The notes beneath the pieces were generated by a model. It saw nothing but the letters and a program-made list of their open reading frames with translations, did no database searches and had not been told where the DNA came from. Source: Intestinibaculum porci (GTDB taxonomy: Bacteria; Bacillota_I; Bacilli_A; Erysipelotrichales; Coprobacillaceae). From it: a stretch of DNA of 64,000 nt. Position numbers and translations under genes: made by a program. How positions within the stretch are numbered: position 1 is the first letter of the stretch; each line of letters begins with the position of its first letter. The stretch is taken from positions 2,356,001-2,420,000 of the forward strand of contig NZ_AP019309.1 in assembly GCF_003925875.1 (NCBI RefSeq). Direction: 5' to 3'. Positions 37,236-46,621 of the stretch are shown in pieces.

Positions 37236-39011
37236 TCACTGCATAGTACTTTTCACTGCCACATAACTTTCAGTCCCATCATTCGCACTTCTGAAAGTGG
37301 AAACGATAAAGTTTTTATAGACTAGTAAGCCATCATCCCCTGTTCCAAAACAGCTACTATGATAACTTGTCGATAAAGGCTCGCCAATCAGTCGCTTAAG
37401 GGTTGCAATTGGCGTTGCAGACGTTGCGGCCTTTCTTAACAGATTTGTTAAAACACCGTCATAATGACCTTGACCATCAAATGCATAGAACATATTATTA
37501 TAAGCCGCAATACCCGTTACAGCCATGCCATTGTCATAATAGAGTTTCTTCTTTTTCTCATCCCATTTGACAATACGAGTCGGCTTTTTGGTTTTGACCG
37601 CCTTCATCTGGGGAGCTTTCATTAGTTTCAGCTTTTTCACCTTGTCTTTAAGTTTGATGGCAAAGCCATCGGCTTTATTAGGCTGATAAAAAGTCTTGCC
37701 AATCACAACATAGTTGGTCTTTTTGTGTAAAGCAATGGTAATTTTCTTTTGTCCAAGAGCATAAGCAAGATACGCAAATGCACAAACTTTTGCATCTCGA
37801 CTATTCTTACCATTAAAGAAATCAACGGCCACTAATGCCGGATTCGTTTTATTAAATGTATAGGTTCGCGCTTTCTTTTTACTTTTATATTTCACTATCT
37901 GATCGAAATAATGCTGGAGACGTTTTTTACCTTTATAAGGATGCTTTTTAAGATATTCTTTAGCATAGAAAAGAGCTACCATCTTTTCTCCTTCTTTTGT
38001 GGCAATCAGCTGGGTATCCTGATTATAATAGCGACCATTAAGCTTATACATAATCAGTTTGCCTTTTTGATCTGCATAATAAGTATATTTATTTTTCTTA
38101 TAGATTCCCTTTCGCAAAGCCCCGGTATCTTTATCAAAGCAGTAATAAACATTGCCAATCTGATAGAGACCCTTCACGATAATCCCATTGACATAATAGT
38201 AACGATGTTTCTTCTCATTAATCCAGCCATTTTTGGGGGCAACGGAAGGATTTGATAAATCCGCAAAGCTATCGCCCACATCCATAGTAATATCGGCCTG
38301 CTCTAAAACTTTATAAGCAATGTATTTCATCCCCTGATCATTAGGATGCAAAGCCACATCCTTACGCGTAATTGTATAAGAGTTGCCATCCTTATCATAA
38401 AGGATACCACCAATTTTATTCATATAATTGGGATTTTTCGTGATTTGATGTAATGAAGCAATATGACAATTCATATCTCTTGCCACATTGTTTAAGATCG
38501 TTGTACTCTTTTCAGGAATACTCATATCACGATAATGGAAATCGGCTAAGAAATCCATTACCAGAACCACTGTCGCCTGAGGATTATACTGTTTCACCAC
38601 ACTGACAAAATGACGTAAGTTTTCCTCATACACATCGAGGAGTTTTTTATTTCCGATCTGATCTGTATTTTCAATAACCACTAAATTATATGGATGGTTT
38701 TGACTCAGCTCTTTAACCTCTGTTTCATCCACTTGTAACATGCCTGTATTGGTTTGCCAGTAGATGTTCTTAACGTCATAGTTAACCTCATCATAGTGTT
38801 TCTTAAGTTCATTTTGAACCTGATGGACCCAGTCCATCTCTGCCGTAGAAGCCCCCATACCACAGTTATTGTACCAGACTAGCGGAGTATAAGGCGTTTA
38901 GGTGATACTATCCCCTAATGCTAAAAAACGATATGTGCTTTGGGCATGCACAACCTGTAATGTGCTTACGCACATCAGCAGACTGACCATGAACGATATT
39001 AATTTCTTCAT
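37236..39011 (-). pseudogene. Secreted SGNH/GDSL hydrolase with wall-binding repeats, one in-frame TAA
   Basis: The ATG at 39011 (AAAGGAAG upstream) starts a signal peptide (ending VVHAQS) and the SGNH block I FLALGDSIT. Codon 38 is TAA (38898-38900). The same frame then continues unbroken to 37236 for over 550 codons with the rest of the SGNH domain (NLVVIENTDQ; VVLVMDFLADF; DVALHPNDQGMKYIA, block V with Asp and His). YYVNGIIVKGLYQIGNVYYCFD-type repeats of cell-wall-binding kind follow. The later part is a Lys-rich beta region. As it stands only 37 residues would be made from the proper start. Confidence 0.82.
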
Positions 39012-39087
39012 AAGTTTCTTCCTTTCATTATAAATTCAAAGCGTTTACATAAAAAGATCAAGAGAACGGCTACCTTAAAGATAACCT

Positions 39088-41400
39088 TTATTTAACGATA
39101 ATCGTTACTTTTCTCGTAATATGGTGAGCTGTTGCATAAACAGTTGTCCGTCCTTTTTTCAAGGCATGGATTTTCCCCTTCTTAATCCGCACGATCTTTT
39201 TATTTTTAACCTTCCATTTAATCTTTGTCTTCGGTTTATTCACCTTCACTTTGATTTTTGCTGTTTTGTGTTTCCGTAAAACAATCTTTTTCTTGGTGAG
39301 TTTAAACCGTGGTTTCTTGACCAAATAATATAACGTATACTTCTTTTTCTTAGAAACAGCTTTAATCGTCACTTTTCCAGTTTTCTTAAAGGTGATGATA
39401 CCTTTTTTACTCACTTTCGCAATCTTTTTATTGCTGGTTTTATACTTATATTTTCCCTTATAGCGCAGTTTTACCTTTTGTCCTATATAAACTGTTTTCC
39501 GTTTGACTTTCTTCTTTTTCTTTTTTGTCTTCTTCTTTGCTACTTTTAAGACGGGGAGCGTTTCATCTTTGATCCAGGCCCGACAGTGAATACAGCGATA
39601 ACGCTTAATCCCTATCATTGTCGTGGTTGGGGCGACCACGACTTCTCCCGCATCGCTATCATGAGCAGCATCGGAAGCCGCATTATAAAGTGTTGTATTA
39701 ATAGCAGACTGCTGAGACTTTTTCACAATATTGAAGAAGTTCCACTGTTTACTCCAATCCATAGCATTATCATAAACAGTCATAACATCCTTCCAGCCTT
39801 CAACAGAGAACTTTTCGGTATTCATCTGTTTTGTCCCGTTTTTATAATAATTGATTTCTTTGAGATAAGGATCCGCCACTTCTAGTGTTGAAGGGGTATC
39901 AATAGCTTTAAAGACATCATAAATAGGTTTCTTAACGCCCTGATCATTGATTAAGCCAACACATAAATGTTTCTTCGTCTCATCCGCATGATCATAAAGA
40001 CGATAATAATTATAGCTTTTCACAAATGGCAGCATTGCACATTTATAATAAGTCTGAATAAAGGAAGCAGCCTGTTTATTCAAATTCTCCGTGGAATTAT
40101 CATCTGAAGAAACACCTGATTCAGTTAAATAAATCGAACGCATATGCCCCTGATATTTTAATAAATCCTGAGATAAATAATCCTGTAAAAGTTCCATATT
40201 GCTGTAGGTAAGATGCTCAGTGCTATGAATATCCCCATTAATGGCGCCATAGCGGACATCCGTATAGGCAATATTACTTTTAGCATTCATCGAACCATAC
40301 ACATGGGGGGCTAAGTTCCAGTTAAAATCTCCCTGTTCTTTTGATACTTTAGCAAGCCAATTGATCATATCATAAGGTTTTAAACTTGCCCCGCTGTTTT
40401 CTTTTCCAAGCTTCTTTTCATCACCACACCAGTAATGCGTAAAAGGGACAACAACATCCGTATCGGAGGCATATTTACCTATGGCTAAGGAAGCTAGACG
40501 AAGAGCTCGGCTATATTCTTCCATAAAGGTATTTAAGTTATCGCAGTTATAGAAATAAGGCGTAAAGTCTATTTCATTGCCAATTATGTAACTTTGAATC
40601 AAACCATGAGATTCATCCTGAGAGTAGCGCTGAGCAAGAAATTCCATCATAGCCAGATAATCATCTAATCCTTCGGTATTGGATGTATTTGTGCCAATAA
40701 CTGCAGCTTTATGACCATTATAAATGAGTTCATCTGGATAACGTGTACCATTTTGATTCCAGGCAGCAATGACAGCCATCACATTCATGTGATTGGTGCT
40801 AGCGGGAACAATACGGCGATCTAACTTATTCACATAGGTAGTATCAAAATAATAGGTCTTCCCTTGACTTTGAAAAGAAATGGCACCTTCATGAGAAGCA
40901 GCGAATAACTCTGCTAAGTCAATATTAACCGTAATCGAGGAAACACCTAAATCTTTTGCAGCATCAACATTTTCAAGATCTTCATTAAAGAGACCTTTAA
41001 TAGAATCCTGAGCAAAGGCAATATTATGAGAAGGATCCTGTCCATTCACATAAATAGGGCCGGCAAGAATAGTGCCATTATTCATCAGATAGTATTTATC
41101 ATAAAGGTGATCCTTTCCCGCTTGTGTACGTTCTCGATAGAAATGCGCATCGCCACCCGTATAGTCACCTACTTTTGCGCAGCCATCATCTTTCTTACTG
41201 ATGCCTTTCATAGCATCACCAGAGGGATAACTATTAGCAGGATACGCATACAGTGTACCTGGTAACTCATTAGTGATATGTATATCAATCTGTGACACAT
41301 TAGCATAAGCGCTCATAGCAGGTGCTAGAGCAGATGCTTTATTTGTAAATAATGTAAGCAAGAGACATATTAAGACTCCCATAACCCCAAAACGTTTCAT
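39088..41400 (-). CDS. DUF5722-like predicted glycosidase with Lys-rich BIG_2 tail (copy 3)
   Basis: The 770-residue protein starts at ATG 41400 (GGAGGAAAC upstream); a frame extension of 14 codons was rejected. A signal peptide ends near NKASA. The N-terminal beta domain and barrel match copies 1 and 2, with GNEIDFT and YLTESGVSSD supplying the predicted catalytic Glu pair. A CIHC motif near residue 585 precedes a very Lys-rich region (KKKTKKKKKKVKRKT) and two BIG_2-like repeats (VYIGQKVKLRYKGKYKYKTSN; KTKIKWKVKNKKIVRIKKGK). The basic tail may bind anionic wall polymers. The substrate is unknown. Confidence 0.8.
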   Translation of the reverse strand: MKRFGVMGVLICLLLTLFTNKASALAPAMSAYANVSQIDIHITNELPGTLYAYPANSYPSGDAMKGISKKDDGCAKVGDYTGGDAHFYRERTQAGKDHLYDKYYLMNNGTILAGPIYVNGQDPSHNIAFAQDSIKGLFNEDLENVDAAKDLGVSSITVNIDLAELFAASHEGAISFQSQGKTYYFDTTYVNKLDRRIVPASTNHMNVMAVIAAWNQNGTRYPDELIYNGHKAAVIGTNTSNTEGLDDYLAMMEFLAQRYSQDESHGLIQSYIIGNEIDFTPYFYNCDNLNTFMEEYSRALRLASLAIGKYASDTDVVVPFTHYWCGDEKKLGKENSGASLKPYDMINWLAKVSKEQGDFNWNLAPHVYGSMNAKSNIAYTDVRYGAINGDIHSTEHLTYSNMELLQDYLSQDLLKYQGHMRSIYLTESGVSSDDNSTENLNKQAASFIQTYYKCAMLPFVKSYNYYRLYDHADETKKHLCVGLINDQGVKKPIYDVFKAIDTPSTLEVADPYLKEINYYKNGTKQMNTEKFSVEGWKDVMTVYDNAMDWSKQWNFFNIVKKSQQSAINTTLYNAASDAAHDSDAGEVVVAPTTTMIGIKRYRCIHCRAWIKDETLPVLKVAKKKTKKKKKKVKRKTVYIGQKVKLRYKGKYKYKTSNKKIAKVSKKGIITFKKTGKVTIKAVSKKKKYTLYYLVKKPRFKLTKKKIVLRKHKTAKIKVKVNKPKTKIKWKVKNKKIVRIKKGKIHALKKGRTTVYATAHHITRKVTIIVK

Positions 41401-41414
41401 AAGTTTCCTCCAAA

Positions 41415-41444
41415 AAATAAAAATGGCCTTATGAAAGACCATTT
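41415..41444 (-). terminator. Terminator after BIG_2 gene
   Basis: On the minus strand AAATGGTCTT-TCAT-AAGGCCATTT forms a 10-bp stem (one G-T) followed by TTATTTTTT. It separates the 41454-42044 gene from the next one. Confidence 0.8.
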
Positions 41445-41453
41445 CTTAACCAA

Positions 41454-42044
41454 CTATTTGACAGTGACTTTAACACTCTTTGTTAAACCATTGGCTTTAG
41501 CATAAACATAAGTTGTGCCTTTTTTCTTACCAGTGATAGTACCATTTTTCACAGTCGCTACCTTGGCATTTTTTGAAGACCATTTTACTGTATTAGCTGG
41601 CTTAACAGTCTTGGCTTTTACAGTATAAGATTTCTTTACTTTAACAGTGACCTTAGATTTGCTTAAAGTTAATGTTGCCGCTTTCACTGTAAAAGTAACA
41701 GTGTATTTCTTAGAGCCTTTCTTGAAAGTGATATTGACTTTTCCTGCTTTTTTAAACTTCACAACACCTTTGCTTGTAACTGTCGCAACTTTCTTATTGC
41801 TTGACTTAAAACTTTTAGCTCCCGATAACTGAATTGTCACCTTTTGGAAAACATAAACTGTTTTAGCTGTCTTTGTCTTTGTAACTTTGACTTTAAGACT
41901 TGATGGTGTTGTTGCAGATGTAATTGTAGCCAACTGATCAGCTGTATCGCCAGCAGCATTTACAACACTCATAGGTAATGCTGGTGTCGCCCCTAACACG
42001 GCAGCAGCAGTTAATACTGATGCAAATTGTTTTTTAAGATTCAT
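41454..42044 (-). CDS. Secreted Lys-rich BIG_2 protein
   Basis: The 196-residue protein has a signal peptide (about 1-31, LPMSVVNAAG). Two tandem BIG_2 domains follow (about 60-125 and 128-196), with the pattern KSSNKKVATVTSKGVVKFKKAGKVNITFKKG and WSSKNAKVATVKNGTITGKKKGTTYVYAKA. It is strongly basic. There is no anchor. BIG_2 domains occur in bacterial adhesins and wall-associated enzymes; this one is only BIG_2, so it may coat the wall or bind polymer. GGAGGTAAG precedes the start. Confidence 0.82.
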   Translation of the reverse strand: MNLKKQFASVLTAAAVLGATPALPMSVVNAAGDTADQLATITSATTPSSLKVKVTKTKTAKTVYVFQKVTIQLSGAKSFKSSNKKVATVTSKGVVKFKKAGKVNITFKKGSKKYTVTFTVKAATLTLSKSKVTVKVKKSYTVKAKTVKPANTVKWSSKNAKVATVKNGTITGKKKGTTYVYAKANGLTKSVKVTVK

Positions 42045-42143
42045 AATCTTACCTCCATATTCATCATTGATAATTTCATCGTACTCCCTGAAATATTGAA
42101 AGTCAATGAATCCCCTTTTAATTTAAAGCCTTTTCAGATTTTC

Positions 42144-43625
42144 TTAAGCTTCACTTAAAGCTTCTTTTGAAGCTAATGCAAGTAATGTAAATAAAGTGAC
42201 AGTATTAAGGAAGGAAGGTCCTACCACTAATGAAATACCAGCATACCCAACCAAACCTGCTAAATAAGCTAATGCATAAGGTTTATAGCTGTTTTTTATG
42301 AGGGATCTTATTAATAATACCCAAAAAGATAAATAAGTAACAAAGCCTAAAATTCCTGTCGATAAGAAATATTCTAACAATTCATTATGAGCAGTCGTAC
42401 GTGAAACGCCTTGATAAACTGCATATTTATCTAACATTGCAGAGACACAATTCGGACCTACACCGAAGAATTTTTCTCTGATTGACATATGCTGGAAGCT
42501 AATAAAAGAACCACGCCAGATATTAATACGGTTATTAAAGATTGGTAACTGTAAGTTATTCACTACACAGTAAATAGAGAAGATCAGCCAACCGCATAAT
42601 GCAATTACAAACAGAGTTAAAATCACTTTCTGCATAACTTTATAAACTTTCTTTAATGTATCATCCGAAGCCTTATGCTCAATAACTAATAGTATTCCTA
42701 ATATCACAGCTATAACCAGATAAAGTTTATTGCTTAAATGAGAGGATAAGGCATCTAACTCTAACTGTTTATAGGGAATGATATAAAGATGGTTAATAAG
42801 ATCTGTAATCAATGCCGCAAAGACAAATAAGAAATACTGAAGCAGATATACCTTCATATATTTACTATGAGACAGGCAGTAAATACCAATCACAAATAAC
42901 CCAAAAACACATCCTAAAATCATCCCATTGGCCCTTACAAGCAATGAAGATAAATACCCCAAAAATACTATAATCCCATAGAGGATCTGATCTTTCTTTT
43001 TGTCACTGCGAATAAGCATTGCCACAAAGAAAGGAATAAAAAGGCAAAAATATTCTGATAAATAGTCTATATGACCGATCGTAGAAATAAAATACACACG
43101 ATCAGATAAAGTCATTTGCGGTAAAGCCATATGTAATGGATCAATCGTTAATGAATTAAGAATAGCTGTGATTTCCAAAAAGAGAACAGGTGCTGCCCAA
43201 ATATAGTGAATAGGCAGCGGTGCTTCAATTTTAGAAATCATGAAGTACATAAAGATGACTGCTAAAAGCAGAAAACCACCCACCTTAAATGTTAGATCAC
43301 CTGTAAAAGCATGCATCCCAAAACGAGATGTTAAGGAAGAAATTAACACCACTACGCCAAAACCTAATAATGCATAATCCATTGGCTTAACACTTTCTAA
43401 AAACAACTTTTTTAACCCATCCAAACCTTTTTCTTTAACAAGCATAACTAAATCATTAATAATACTGATTCCAAGCAATATTCCTATCACTGCAAAGGCC
43501 CGCCAAAAGACCGCAACCTTAAAGTCACGTATGTCAATATAGGAATTGTGATAGATCACCGGTAATATTACTAGCGTAAAAATTATATAACATTGAATAA
43601 GATATTTTTTCATTGTCTTTATCAT
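42144..43625 (-). CDS. O-antigen ligase/Wzy-type polysaccharide polymerase
   Basis: The 493-residue protein is almost entirely membrane helices (about 12). The large loop near residues 385-430 carries GVGPNCVSAMLDKYAVYQGVSRTTAHNELLEYFLSTGILGF, which matches the Wzy_C (PF04932) pattern with GxGxN and AHNExLE. Such proteins polymerise or ligate lipid-linked repeat units on the outer membrane face. It is the only polymerase candidate in this window, so it may serve the operon at 24.5-31.3 kb, although it is 11 kb away. AGGG precedes the start. Confidence 0.88.
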   Translation of the reverse strand: MIKTMKKYLIQCYIIFTLVILPVIYHNSYIDIRDFKVAVFWRAFAVIGILLGISIINDLVMLVKEKGLDGLKKLFLESVKPMDYALLGFGVVVLISSLTSRFGMHAFTGDLTFKVGGFLLLAVIFMYFMISKIEAPLPIHYIWAAPVLFLEITAILNSLTIDPLHMALPQMTLSDRVYFISTIGHIDYLSEYFCLFIPFFVAMLIRSDKKKDQILYGIIVFLGYLSSLLVRANGMILGCVFGLFVIGIYCLSHSKYMKVYLLQYFLFVFAALITDLINHLYIIPYKQLELDALSSHLSNKLYLVIAVILGILLVIEHKASDDTLKKVYKVMQKVILTLFVIALCGWLIFSIYCVVNNLQLPIFNNRINIWRGSFISFQHMSIREKFFGVGPNCVSAMLDKYAVYQGVSRTTAHNELLEYFLSTGILGFVTYLSFWVLLIRSLIKNSYKPYALAYLAGLVGYAGISLVVGPSFLNTVTLFTLLALASKEALSEA

Positions 43626-44044
43626 TATTTTTCCCTACAACTTTCTATAACAGCAACATTGCTCCTCTAAAAAAGGCCCTAGATATAAACATATTTGTAA
43701 TATTTAAAACATTTTATTACACATTGTCTATAGATTGGCTTTGTCTTCATTATATCCTGACCATTTCCAATCAGATTGTCCGTATAATGATGAAAATGCA
43801 CAATATCACCTTTATGAATTAGAAAACGCTAATCTTGTTTAAACACATTTTTATATTTAGTGATAACATAGTGAGTCATCCTATGAAGAAAATAATTAGC
43901 TTATGTCTACACTTCTATTGATCACAGCAAATATCAAAAAAACAAATATTTTCTTTCCCATAGAATTCCCCTTTTATAATGTAATATTATACAACATATT
44001 TTTGAGAACTTCTCTATCAGGTCTAAAATATTCGAAATATATTA
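43626..44044. other. Intergenic, AT-rich
   Basis: No supported gene. Two small plus-strand frames (43613-43822, 43903-44109) lack ribosome-binding sites. The region should hold the promoter of the polymerase gene, but I see no strong -35/-10 pair. Confidence 0.35.
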
Positions 44045-44416
44045 TTATGCAGTTCTTCGACTCATTCGTATTGTTTGAATTATGCGTAAAACAATCAAAC
44101 TACCCGTAAACAAAAAATAAAAGAATTGCGCATTTGGATAATGACCATAAATTTTTATATTAAAATAAACATATTCAACAAGGATAATCACTTTAAAGAA
44201 AAAATAAAAAGGCACAACTCTTGCTAAACGATAAGGCAGATACATAAAAAGCATACATTTACAAACCGATATAATTATTGCCCACGTAATAGCATCACCT
44301 TGCAGCTTATGAAAGAGTAGCATTCCCATTACTGATAAGGTTATAATAATAAAATCTAGTAACAGTTCCTGCATTGTATACATAGAATCAAATATCCTAA
44401 GTTTTTTCTTTTCCAT
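44045..44416 (-). CDS. Small integral membrane protein, 123 aa
   Basis: The product has four hydrophobic helices (about 16-37, 45-60, 67-85, 96-112) and basic ends. GGGAGATG lies 6-7 nt upstream of the ATG, so I regard it as a real gene. It resembles no family I can name. The helix pattern and lack of conserved charged residues within membranes suggest a structural or accessory membrane protein. It is divergent from mobile DNA and downstream of nothing obvious. Confidence 0.62.
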   Translation of the reverse strand: MEKKKLRIFDSMYTMQELLLDFIIITLSVMGMLLFHKLQGDAITWAIIISVCKCMLFMYLPYRLARVVPFYFFFKVIILVEYVYFNIKIYGHYPNAQFFYFLFTGSLIVLRIIQTIRMSRRTA

Positions 44417-44740
44417 ACAATCATCTCCCTTAATAATACTATATCATTTCTCATCTTTTACTTTACAAGGGGGGTACAAAGAATGATTTCCCATTATCCG
44501 CACTTAAAGCAAAAGATACAAAAAATAATATCATTTTCAGTCTATCAAGAGGTTCATGAAAGGCTTTACAATCATGTATTTACGCAACATTTGTCAATGT
44601 TAGCTATATTGGCAGACTGAGGCAATCAGTTGATATAGCACTTAATCGGTGCCACCATAACGCACAGGATACCATTCTAAGCTTTAATATACTCATTTTA
44701 GCTGATGCAATAAGCTTCATATAATAAGCTTAAAAGAACC

Positions 44741-44891
44741 GTTCATGCATACGACTGGACACATGTACGTAGAAAATTCGAAGATGTAGTGAATGAATAC
44801 AATAAATGCAGACAAACATTGCTATATATATTCTATACTAAGAACAACTGTGATGACTCATTTGGATACCGGAAAGGTATATGACTCACCT
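44741..44891 (+). pseudogene. IS66-like transposase fragment (tentative)
   Basis: The translation VHAYDWTHVRRKFEDVVNEY resembles the WAHVRRKF block of IS66 Orf C transposases (Trp, His and RRKF kept). The frame closes at TGA after about 50 codons, and nothing upstream is open. It is a short decayed remnant if the identification is right. Confidence 0.35.
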
Positions 44892-45072
44892 CATCAGTAA
44901 GCTTCCTCTTATTAATATTGATGATGAAAATCAGATAGAAGAACTAATGCTCAAGTCAGGAGGATCACTGCCAAAGAATCTGAAAAAATGACCCTAAAAG
45001 ATGTTTTCATAATGTAACAAAATAAAGATATACAAGAGAACAAATATAGGTAGTAATTGCGACAAATAAAAT

Positions 45073-45099
45073 GGAGATGTATAAATAGTATACATCTCC
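45073..45099. repeat. Perfect 11-bp inverted repeat
   Basis: GGAGATGTATA-AATAG-TATACATCTCC. No T-run follows on either strand. It lies just left of the ISL3-associated genes and could be a terminator or an element end. Confidence 0.6.
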
Positions 45100-45261
45100 G
45101 ATAATCTAAAGTTTGGTGGGGTCTGAGCAGGCTCCACCATTTTGTGTGGTTTTTGGTTTTTAAATATTTCTTGTTCTTTTCACTTTCGTGGGGTTCTGAT
45201 ACGTTCTAAACTATGTTATTATCCATATACAGAACTTAAAAATCTACAGAAAGAAAAAAAG

Positions 45262-45864
45262 ATGAAGAACTCTCCGACCAAAGTTTGTTCTTCATCTGTC
45301 CAACAAGACAAGAAGATAATATCGCATTACAAGCAAGAAATCAATACGATTGATGAAGAAACTTTCCTAAATGACTTTAATAAATACTATGACACTGACC
45401 AGATCCTTGATCAGCTTAGAAGCAAGTGGCGCAATTACAAGTGCTACGTTCATGGCTATGTCCATCGCAGTGTTATTATTAATGGTGCTAAATACACCCT
45501 AAAACTTTTACGCGTCAAGAAAATCAACAGAGATAATCCTGATGATCATGAGACGCACGTTGTCCTTCCAAGCTTCCTGTTACCTTATATGCAGAACTGT
45601 GTCCAGGATATCATTCATGTCTGCATAGAACTTAATATCCTCAATAATGATGAAGTCAGTGATCAGTCTGACAATACGGCTAATGAGTCTCTGGCGAGCA
45701 GAATCATCAACTATGTGCCGCCCTGCAGTTCATCCTTTTTCAGCTACATCAAAGCAAAGCTCAAGGGCCGCATCATCTGCTCAGTAAAAGATCTCTTTAG
45801 GATTTTCAGTCGAGTGCCTTTAAATGTAAGCCTTTCCATTAAGAGGCTGATTTTTTTGATATAA
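45262..45864 (+). CDS. DUF6431-like protein, ISL3-associated
   Basis: The 200-residue product starts at ATG 45262 (weak AGAAAG upstream). Its middle reads YVHGYVHRSVIINGAKYTL ... ETHVVLPSFLLPY, the block typical of DUF6431-type proteins that accompany transposases and recombinases. The usual zinc cysteines are mostly missing. It lies 83 nt upstream of the ISL3 transposase frame and on the same strand, so it is probably part of that element. Its role is unknown; a DNA-binding accessory is inferred. The RIT element inserted downstream carries a related gene. Confidence 0.6.
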   Translation: MKNSPTKVCSSSVQQDKKIISHYKQEINTIDEETFLNDFNKYYDTDQILDQLRSKWRNYKCYVHGYVHRSVIINGAKYTLKLLRVKKINRDNPDDHETHVVLPSFLLPYMQNCVQDIIHVCIELNILNNDEVSDQSDNTANESLASRIINYVPPCSSSFFSYIKAKLKGRIICSVKDLFRIFSRVPLNVSLSIKRLIFLI

Positions 45865-46525
45865 CTTTCCACACGAGCTATGTATTTTGTGCCCTTCGTT
45901 CTTTCCTATAATGAAGCTGCATTGATGAAAGGAGTGCATAATTTACAATGCCTAAAGATAAAAACTTAATAATCAGTAACAAGAACGCCGGGAGCAGCTC
46001 TGATGCTGTTTCCGATAGCACCGTTAAAGCTTTTTCATTCAATGATGATGTGCTAAAGCTTTTCAACATCAAGGAATCCCAGGTTGAAGAGTTTAAAATA
46101 TCCAGTGAAAAAGATGAGCTTCATGTTCAGATAACGCTCAACAGAGGCGACTGCAGCTGTCCTATGTGCCGATCCGAAGAGATCAGGGTTAAGGGATACA
46201 AAATCAAGAAGGTCCGCCATTCCGTCCTCGCTCATGCGCCATGCATAATTGATTACAAACAGCGAAGATTCGAATGCAAGAACTGCGGTAAGACGTTCAA
46301 TGAGGAAAACCCCTTCATCTTTCCTGGTGAAAAAGTCTCTGTCACGACCGTGTTTCTGGTTTTGAAGGACTTGCGTGATCCCAACGAAACGTTCACATCG
46401 GTCGCCAACAGATATTTTCTAAGCCCCACCACCGTTCAGAGAATCTTTGATGCGCATGTCAACATTCCCAGAAAAAAACTTACTAAATATTTGGTAATGG
46501 ATGAGTTATGGGAAGCTAGACATAA

Positions 46526-46612
46526 CTCATCTTATGGAGAAAAAGTATTATGGGAAGTCGTTTTTAATTATGACCAAGTGCTAGTCTTTTTTCATTCCGG
46601 ACTTCCCATAAT
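46526..46612 (+). repeat. Left terminal inverted repeat of RIT element
   Basis: 87 bp, matching the reverse complement of 50561-50647 with a single A/G difference. It contains its own hairpin arms ATTATGGGAAGTC (46547-46559) and GACTTCCCATAAT (46600-46612). A further palindrome ATGAGTTATG/CATAACTCAT (46501-46530) spans the host junction. Confidence 0.93.
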
Positions 46613-46621
46613 TATTTAAGC

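Larger units (their letters stand above)
44417..45261. other. Mobile-DNA debris before ISL3 element
   Basis: No intact gene. The interval includes an IS66-like fragment near 44741 and a perfect 11-bp hairpin at 45073-45099. The sequence GGGGTCTGAGCAGGCTCC near 45118 is an imperfect inverted repeat that may mark the left end of the ISL3 element, which is not resolved. Confidence 0.4.

Noticed and set aside
46535-46619. C-terminal 38 residues of the ISL3 transposase as native
   Set aside because: They are encoded by the RIT terminal repeat; the native continuation is at 50648.
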